DNA of 11,290 nt from an uncultured Prevotella sp. (GTDB lineage: Bacteria > Bacteroidota > Bacteroidia > Bacteroidales > Bacteroidaceae), in assembly GCA_900550635.1 (NCBI GenBank), contig URSZ01000079.1, forward strand, positions 1 through 11,290, in the 5' to 3' direction. Both the position numbers and the translations under genes were made by a program. This document shows positions 7,038-11,290 of this stretch, piece after piece (position 1 is the first letter of the stretch; every line of letters starts with the position of its first letter). The notes under the pieces were generated by a model. The model saw only the letters and a program-made list of their open reading frames with translations, was not told the DNA's origin and ran no database searches.

Positions 7038-7898
7038 ATGAAACGTATCTATTTTGTTTTTGCGGCATTGCTGCTGTCGCTTTTCACCGCTGCCGACTCA
7101 TACGGCGCCATCAAGCTGCGCATAATGTCGTTCAACATCCGTTGCCTCAACGGCGGAGACGCTCCCGAAAACCAATGGGACCAGCGCGCTGACCGGGTGG
7201 GCGAATACATCAACGAAGTAAAGCCCGACCTGTTCGGCATGCAGGAGGTTGTTTACAAGCAGTTCGAGGATGTAAAGGCGCGCGTAAAAGGATATGAATG
7301 CATATACGCCGGCCGCGACGACGGAAAGAACGGCGGCGAAGGCACACCCATATTCTACCGCCCCGACAAGTACCGCCTTATAAAGAGCGGCCACTACTGG
7401 CTGTCGGAAACGCCCGAAAAACCTACCTTCGGCTGGAAAGCCGCATGCCTGCGCATTGCACTGTGGGCCGTGTTTGAAGACATAAAGAGCGGCGAACGCT
7501 TCATTTACTGCAACACACACTTCGACCACATCAGCGTCGAAGCACGCAAGCAGTCGGCCATGCTGGCCAAAGACCGCATGCGCGCAATAGACCCCAGCCT
7601 GCCATTCATATTCAGCGCAGACTTCAACACCAACGAAAAGGAAGAAACATATTCGCTGCTCATAAACCATTCCTACCCCTGCTTGGACACATGGAAAGCA
7701 GCCAAGAAGCGCGAAGGCGGACCGGCCACGTTCAACGGCTGGGGAGATGTGGAAAACGTGGAGGACAACAAGATAGACTTCATCTTCACATCCGAGGACA
7801 CCAAGGTGAAACGCGCCGTAATAGCCCCCGCCACAAATGAAAAGGGCGAATACGTGTCCGACCACAACGCTATCTGGGCCGACATCGTGCTCAAGTGA
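7038..7898 (+). CDS. Secreted endonuclease/exonuclease/phosphatase-fold protein
   Basis: The 286-residue product begins with a signal peptide (KRIYFVFAALLLSLFTAADSYGA), so it likely acts in the periplasm or outside. The EEP-fold active-site set is complete: MSFNIR (N33), FGMQE (E70, metal ligand), NTHFDH (159-164), SADFN (D195 and N197), DFIFTSED, and a C-terminal SDHNAI (D275-H276, general base). Bacteroidales encode many such proteins, usually annotated as endonuclease/exonuclease/phosphatase family; the class spans phosphodiesterases on nucleic acids, inositol phosphates and sphingomyelin, and I cannot tell the substrate. The WDQR and RPDKYRLIKSGHYWLSETP segments are typical of this extracellular subgroup. 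The start ATG follows an A-rich leader without Shine-Dalgarno. No neighbour specifies its role. It ends with TGA and is followed by a repeat-rich gap. Confidence 0.88.
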   Translation: MKRIYFVFAALLLSLFTAADSYGAIKLRIMSFNIRCLNGGDAPENQWDQRADRVGEYINEVKPDLFGMQEVVYKQFEDVKARVKGYECIYAGRDDGKNGGEGTPIFYRPDKYRLIKSGHYWLSETPEKPTFGWKAACLRIALWAVFEDIKSGERFIYCNTHFDHISVEARKQSAMLAKDRMRAIDPSLPFIFSADFNTNEKEETYSLLINHSYPCLDTWKAAKKREGGPATFNGWGDVENVEDNKIDFIFTSEDTKVKRAVIAPATNEKGEYVSDHNAIWADIVLK

Positions 7899-7910
7899 GG
7901 CATTACGTCC

Positions 7911-7927
7911 CGGACAAGCATTGTCCG
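7911..7927 (+). other. Small hairpin after the phosphatase-fold gene
   Basis: CGGACAA-GCA-TTGTCCG is a perfect 7-bp stem with a 3-base loop, 13 bases past the stop codon. No T-tract follows, so it may stabilise the 3' end rather than terminate; a better terminator candidate is the long palindrome at 8014-8055. Confidence 0.35.
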
Positions 7928-7993
7928 CATTGCGGGGTGAGTTTTAACATACGTGAATTTACCGTTAATTTACCACCCCTCGGAGCAAAGAAA

Positions 7994-8054
7994 AAATACG
8001 TGCCTTGTATTTTAAAATATGTGCCTTGTATTTCGAAATACAAGGCACATATTT
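7994..8054. repeat. Three-unit 21-bp-phased repeat (copy 2) with 42-bp perfect palindrome
   Basis: Three 19-bp units start at 7994, 8015 and 8036, again exactly 21 bp apart and separated by TA and CG. Units 1 and 2 read AAATA(C/T)GTGCCTTGTATTT; unit 3 is the exact reverse complement of unit 2. As a result 8014-8055 is a perfect 42-bp palindrome centred on CG. In RNA, units 1 and 2 would compete to pair with unit 3. T-rich sequence follows (to 8056), so it may terminate the upstream transcript. The scaffold matches copy 1 (4710-4770), but the 6-bp cores differ. Confidence 0.9.
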
Positions 8055-8055
8055 T
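8014..8055 (+). terminator. Possible terminator formed by the 42-bp palindrome
   Basis: The perfect dyad would fold into a long hairpin whose 3' arm ends in TTTTT. It is the only strong candidate stop for transcripts from the phosphatase-fold gene, 116 bases past its stop codon. Its AT-rich base and membership of a repeat family leave other roles open. Confidence 0.4.
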
Positions 8056-8140
8056 TACCCCCTCGCAAAGGCCGATGAAAAGCGGGCTTGACGCATGTCC
8101 TTTTTTGTCGTTATTCTTCGTGCATTTGTTAATAAACAAT

Positions 8141-8148
8141 TATATTTG
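8141..8148 (+). promoter_or_regulatory. First TATATTTG -7 box of the tandem promoter region
   Basis: TATATTTG matches the Bacteroidota TAnnTTTG -7 consensus. A TTCG at 8117-8120, 20 bases upstream, is a poor -33. The bases that follow, up to GCGGCTCGG, resemble those after the second box at 8267, suggesting the region arose by duplication. Confidence 0.4.
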
Positions 8149-8160
8149 TAGAATGCAGGC

Positions 8161-8190
8161 TGCGGCTCGGTCGGCTGCGGCCGAACCGCA
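8161..8190. repeat. GC-rich imperfect inverted repeat
   Basis: The bases from 8161 can pair with those ending at 8190: about 12 pairs including one G-U and one mismatch, with a small central loop. A second mini-dyad, GGCGC-AA-GCGCC, follows at 8194-8205. Both lie downstream of the first promoter box and would be in the leader of any transcript from it. No T-tract follows. Confidence 0.5.
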
Positions 8191-8236
8191 ACGGGCGCAA
8201 GCGCCAACAAACATACAACAACCCACAAAACTTGCG

Positions 8237-8274
8237 TTTTCGTTTGTCTCTGCGCTCGCCTTTCACTATATTTA
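8237..8274 (+). repeat. 37-bp promoter-bearing repeat, upstream copy
   Basis: The 37 bases 8237-8273 are identical to 8321-8357. The repeat carries a -33 TTTG (8243-8246) and, 20 bases later, TATATTTA (8267-8274), which breaks the final G of the TAnnTTTG consensus. This copy may therefore be a weaker or dead promoter. Confidence 0.75.
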
Positions 8275-8320
8275 AAGAATACGGGACGCGGCTCGGCATA
8301 GACTTAACCGAAAATTTCCA

Positions 8321-8358
8321 TTTTCGTTTGTCTCTGCGCTCGCCTTTCACTATATTTG
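8321..8358 (+). promoter_or_regulatory. Probable sigma-ABfr promoter of the GH20 gene (downstream repeat copy)
   Basis: TTTG at 8327-8330 and TATATTTG at 8351-8358 are separated by 20 bases and match the Bacteroidota -33 TTTG and -7 TAnnTTTG elements. Transcription would begin around 8364, giving a leader of roughly 65 bases to the ATG at 8429. It lies in the second exact copy of the 37-bp repeat. Confidence 0.7.
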
Positions 8359-8428
8359 CGATGTAAAAGCGGCGGCTTACCCCATGCCGCGCGCCACTGC
8401 CATGAAACAAACATTAATAATACCTTTT

Positions 8429-10054
8429 ATGAAATCCAAAACCAAGATTTTAGCGGCCATACTGTGCGCCGCTGTTTCCGCGTTCCCGTTCGCCGGGAGC
8501 GTAGCACAAATAACCATCGTACCGCAGCCGAGGCAGGTGCGCCTCAACCCCGGCAAAGCCACCATTCCGGCCAACCCGAAGGTATATATCGACTCGAAAG
8601 CGAAAATTTCGGCCGACTACGTAACGGCGCAGCTCAAGGAAACCGGCCTCACCCCCGTGCTCGTAAAGAAAGCCTCGCAGGCCGACATTGCCATAACGCT
8701 CAACGCCAAGGAAGCAACCCACGCCGAAGGCTATGAGCTGAACGTAACCGACAAGGGCACGCCCGCCATTACTGCCACCGCGCACGACCGCAGCGGAGCG
8801 GTGTACGCGCTCGAGACAATCCGCCAGCTGCTCAAGAAAGAAGGCAACGGCTTCAGCGCGGCAGTGTGCAAGATAAGCGACTGGCCCGAATTCGGCTGGC
8901 GCAGCATGCTGCTCGACGAGAGCCGCCACTTTCATGGCTCGGCAATGGTGAAACGCCTGCTCGACGAAATGGTACGCCTGAAGATGAACACCTTCCACTG
9001 GCACCTCGTTGACGACCCGGGGTGGCGTCTCGAGATAAAAGGCTACCCGAAACTCACCGAGGTAGGCTCGCTGAGCGATTTCAGCCACTGGTTCCCGGGA
9101 GCCGAGGAATGGAAAAAGATATACCCCGAACGCGAACGCTCCTACTACACACAGGACGAGATACGCGAGATTGTGGAATACGCCGCCGAGCGCGGAATAC
9201 GCATACTGCCCGAAATAGAAGTACCGGCACACTGCACCGCCGCAACGAAAGCATACCCCGAACTGCTTACGCCGGTTGACAACGGCAACGAAAACCTGCC
9301 CGCGCTCTACAACGTAATATCTCCCGAATACGAAAAATTCATACACGACGTACTCGACCAGGTTATCAAGCTATTCGATGCCAAAGTTATCCACATCGGC
9401 GGCGACGAAGCCAACTACTCGCGCTGGGACAACAACGCCAAGATAAAGGCATTCATGAAAGAACACGGACTGCACACATACCCCGACATGCAGCTCTATG
9501 CAATAAACGAAATTTCCAAATACCTCGACAAGAAAGGCGTCAAGATGATTGGCTGGAACGAAATAACCGGCGACAACATACGCAACGAGGCAGGCCGCGG
9601 CGAAAACTCGGCCGTACAACTCAAACCCGGAACACTCGTACAGTTCTGGGACGGCTCCACCGAGTTCGCAAAGAAAGCCATTGCCAAAGGTTACGAGGTT
9701 GTAAACTCAAACCGCCTGTTCACTTACATAGACTACAGCTACGAGTCCATACCCCTTACACGCGCCTACAGCTTCAACCCCTATTTCGACGGGCTCACCG
9801 ACGAACAGAAGACCAAAGTGCTCGGCTGCGGCTGCCAGATGTGGGGCGAAGCCACTCCTACAGACAAGCGTATCTACTTCCAGACCTTCCCTCGCCTGGC
9901 TGCATACGCCGAAGCCGGATGGACACCCAACGACCTGAAGAACTACGCCGACTTCGTAAGACGCATTACCCCCATAGAACAGACGTGGAAACAAAAAGGC
10001 TACTTCGTGGGACAACCGTCTTTCACCATGGGCAAGACAGAAGAACCTAAATAG
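8429..10054 (+). CDS. Secreted GH20 beta-N-acetylhexosaminidase
   Basis: This 541-residue enzyme is predicted to remove terminal beta-linked GlcNAc or GalNAc from glycans in the periplasm or outside the cell. A signal peptide (KSKTKILAAILCAAVSAFPFAGSVAQ) precedes an N-terminal GH20b-like domain (about 25-150) and the TIM barrel. Barrel motifs are DESRHFHG, HWHLVDD (190-196), RGIRILPEIEVPAH, the catalytic pair in HIGGDEA (D326-E327, where Asp positions the substrate acetamido group and Glu is the acid), WDG, and QMWGEAT (W472 to E474). All catalytic features are intact. I chose ATG 8429 because it directly precedes the signal sequence; in-frame ATGs at 8384 and 8402 would add 15 or 9 unusual residues and lie close to the predicted transcription start. 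The gene ends with TAG, with TAA 7 codons later, then a strong terminator. Host mucin or dietary glycans are likely substrates, by family habit only. Confidence 0.93.
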   Translation: MKSKTKILAAILCAAVSAFPFAGSVAQITIVPQPRQVRLNPGKATIPANPKVYIDSKAKISADYVTAQLKETGLTPVLVKKASQADIAITLNAKEATHAEGYELNVTDKGTPAITATAHDRSGAVYALETIRQLLKKEGNGFSAAVCKISDWPEFGWRSMLLDESRHFHGSAMVKRLLDEMVRLKMNTFHWHLVDDPGWRLEIKGYPKLTEVGSLSDFSHWFPGAEEWKKIYPERERSYYTQDEIREIVEYAAERGIRILPEIEVPAHCTAATKAYPELLTPVDNGNENLPALYNVISPEYEKFIHDVLDQVIKLFDAKVIHIGGDEANYSRWDNNAKIKAFMKEHGLHTYPDMQLYAINEISKYLDKKGVKMIGWNEITGDNIRNEAGRGENSAVQLKPGTLVQFWDGSTEFAKKAIAKGYEVVNSNRLFTYIDYSYESIPLTRAYSFNPYFDGLTDEQKTKVLGCGCQMWGEATPTDKRIYFQTFPRLAAYAEAGWTPNDLKNYADFVRRITPIEQTWKQKGYFVGQPSFTMGKTEEPK

Positions 10055-10075
10055 CCCGCATTCCGCACACGCATA

Positions 10076-10122
10076 TAAAAGCAAGGTTAGTGGCCGCGGG
10101 TTACAGCCTTGCTTTTATTTTA
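10076..10122 (+). terminator. Intrinsic terminator after the GH20 gene
   Basis: TAAAAGCAAGG (10076-10086) pairs perfectly with CCTTGCTTTTA (10107-10117) around a 20-base GC-rich loop, followed by TTTTAA. The flanking A- and T-runs make it plausible in both directions, though only + strand genes lie nearby. Confidence 0.88.
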
Positions 10123-10185
10123 ACCGGGCACAACCGTCCCGACAACACGGCTGCATGAACAACAAAACCTTAATACCATAAAATA

Positions 10186-11290
10186 ATGAGAAAACTGAAC
10201 ACCATTGCGCTTGCCGCGCTCTGCACGCTGTGCGGCCCGGCGGCGCAGGCACAGGACACAAACGTCCCCACGTGGGACATATACCCCGACACATGGGTGG
10301 CAACCGACGCACTGGGGCGCATACAGCCCACGCAGGCCGAGACCGGCGACGTCAAGACCGACAAGAAACGCGAAGTGGGCATATTCTACGTTACCTGGCA
10401 CAACTCCGACCTGTATAACATGCCTTCGCCTTACGACGGCGACGTTACCAAAGTGCTCGAGCGTGACCCTTCGGCGCGCCTGGACGGGAAAAGCAAGAGC
10501 TGGACGGTAGGTTCCTACCACTGGGGCGAACCCGAAGTGGGATACTTCCTTTCGGCCGACCCTTACGTGATACGCCGCGACATTTCCATGCTTTCCGACG
10601 CGGGAGTGGACGTGCTCATCCTCGACGTTACCAACGGCGTGCGCTACTGGGAGGCATGGGAAGCGCTCTGGAAGGTGATGACCGACATGAAGGCCGAGGG
10701 AAACAAAGTACCCAAATTCTGCTTCTGGTCGTTCAACGGAAACATGATACTCTCCGTGCAGGAACTGTACGACAAGGTGTATAAGGACGGACGCTACAAA
10801 GACCTCTGGTACTACCGCGACGGCAAACCGCTGCTGCTTTACAACGCCGACCCCACATGCGACGCAAACGGCGCGGGATACAAGGGGCACGACAATTACC
10901 TTTACGACCCAGACGCGGTTACCAATCCCGCCAACCCGCACTACGGCGACACGCTATACACGAGCAAGCAGCTTACTTTTTACCCCAAGTATATAACCGA
11001 CTTCTTCAGCCTGCGCAACATGTGGTGGGGATACTACCGCTGGGCGAACAAACGCTTCATTGGCGGCGAAGGAAACTGGAGCTTCGGCCAGGACCTCGGC
11101 GACAAGAACGTGCAGAAACTCTCGCCGCGCGAACGCACGGCAACATGGAAGGGCCAGCTCGAGGAGTTTGCCGTCACCCCGGCGCAACACTCCTCGACAA
11201 TGATAGGAAAGTCGTGGCGCATGTCTACCGGCGAGCCGAAACTCGACGAACACGACATGCCAGTGCCCACATACGTGCCCGCAACGGGCA
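10186..11290 (+). CDS. Secreted TIM-barrel glycosidase-like protein (GH71/GH99-like), N-terminal part
   Basis: The frame is open from ATG 10186 to the window end, 368 codons. A signal peptide (RKLNTIALAALCTLCGPAAQAQ) precedes DTNVPTWDIYPDTWVATDALGR. The following segments resemble barrel strands and loops of Bacteroidales hydrolases distantly related to GH71/GH99: EVGIFYVTWHN (63-73), YHWGEPEVGYFLSADPYVIRRD, SDAGVDVLILDVTNG (D147 at a strand end, a candidate active-site residue), PKFCFWSFNGN, and NMWWGYYRWAN. I recognise the type from recurrent patterns, not from a characterised member, and the substrate is unknown. A lipoprotein anchor at Cys13 or Cys16 seems less likely than signal peptidase I cleavage after AQA. 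It lies 132 bases after the GH20 stop, beyond that gene's terminator. No clear promoter box is seen in 10123-10185. The 3' end is missing. Confidence 0.65.
   Translation, partial: MRKLNTIALAALCTLCGPAAQAQDTNVPTWDIYPDTWVATDALGRIQPTQAETGDVKTDKKREVGIFYVTWHNSDLYNMPSPYDGDVTKVLERDPSARLDGKSKSWTVGSYHWGEPEVGYFLSADPYVIRRDISMLSDAGVDVLILDVTNGVRYWEAWEALWKVMTDMKAEGNKVPKFCFWSFNGNMILSVQELYDKVYKDGRYKDLWYYRDGKPLLLYNADPTCDANGAGYKGHDNYLYDPDAVTNPANPHYGDTLYTSKQLTFYPKYITDFFSLRNMWWGYYRWANKRFIGGEGNWSFGQDLGDKNVQKLSPRERTATWKGQLEEFAVTPAQHSSTMIGKSWRMSTGEPKLDEHDMPVPTYVPATG

Larger units (their letters stand above)
7899..8428. other. 530-base gene-free region before the GH20 gene
   Basis: This gap is dense with structure and I see no real gene. 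It contains a small hairpin (7911-7927), the second copy of the 21-bp-phased repeat (7994-8054), a first TATATTTG box (8141-8148), a GC-rich inverted repeat (8161-8190) and GGCGC-AA-GCGCC (8194-8205), then two identical 37-bp promoter-bearing repeats (8237-8273 and 8321-8357). Open frames on both strands here translate the repeats and are not credible. Confidence 0.75.

Noticed and set aside
4710..8054. CRISPR array
   Set aside because: Units are 19 bp with 2-bp gaps, only three per locus, with no spacers and no cas genes nearby.
7895..8275. Forward 126-codon frame starting at the end of the EEP-fold gene
   Set aside because: Its middle (repeated YVPCI) is the translated palindromic repeat, it starts inside the previous gene and shows no family features.
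8129..8410. Reverse-strand 93-codon frame with a repeated KGERRDKRK motif
   Set aside because: It is simply the translation of the two 37-bp promoter repeats; the repeated peptide comes from the DNA repeat, and the frame overlaps the GH20 start and promoter.

Overview
The window looks like a gut-type metagenomic contig built from two unrelated bacteria. Roughly the first 1.3 kb is very GC-rich, uses almost only ATC for Ile and GGC for Gly, and carries a textbook Shine-Dalgarno site. It encodes the 3' end of a long U32/DUF3656 protein followed by the start of a tyrosyl-tRNA synthetase, a pairing and style I would expect from Coriobacteriia (Collinsella/Olsenella-like). From about base 1311-1340 onward everything is Bacteroidales-like: ATA and GGA codons are common, start codons lack Shine-Dalgarno sites, the intergenic DNA is AT-rich with TAnnTTTG promoter boxes, and the gene families (DUF4421, NhaD, secreted GH20, secreted phosphatases) are typical of that order. 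The switch falls inside tyrS at the shared IGDPSGKS motif: the N-terminus is of the TyrZ type and the body of the TyrS type. A chimeric assembly is the simplest explanation.

Layout, all genes on the + strand: partial U32 protein (3-980); mosaic tyrS (1077-2387) with a strong terminator; a secreted calcineurin-like phosphoesterase (2455-3537) and a DUF4421 outer-membrane-type protein (3562-4566), each interrupted once by an in-frame TAG; a 531-base gap with a three-unit 21-bp-phased repeat; nhaD (5098-6441) and a GNAT acetyltransferase (6470-6913), a likely operon; a secreted endonuclease/exonuclease/phosphatase-fold protein (7038-7898); a 530-base gap holding a second copy of the phased repeat in a different sequence version, then a tandem promoter repeat; a secreted GH20 beta-N-acetylhexosaminidase (8429-10054) with a terminator; and the start of a secreted TIM-barrel glycosidase-like protein (10186 to the window end).

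Functionally the Bacteroidales part mixes housekeeping (tyrS, nhaD) with exported hydrolases suited to host or dietary glycans and phospho-compounds. The most unusual signals are two. First, a repeat family at 4710-4770 and 7994-8054 has a conserved AT scaffold, but its 6-bp cores differ between loci while keeping dyad symmetry. Second, a 704-codon open frame (2455-4566) is broken only by TAG codons, two of which interrupt otherwise intact conserved domains.
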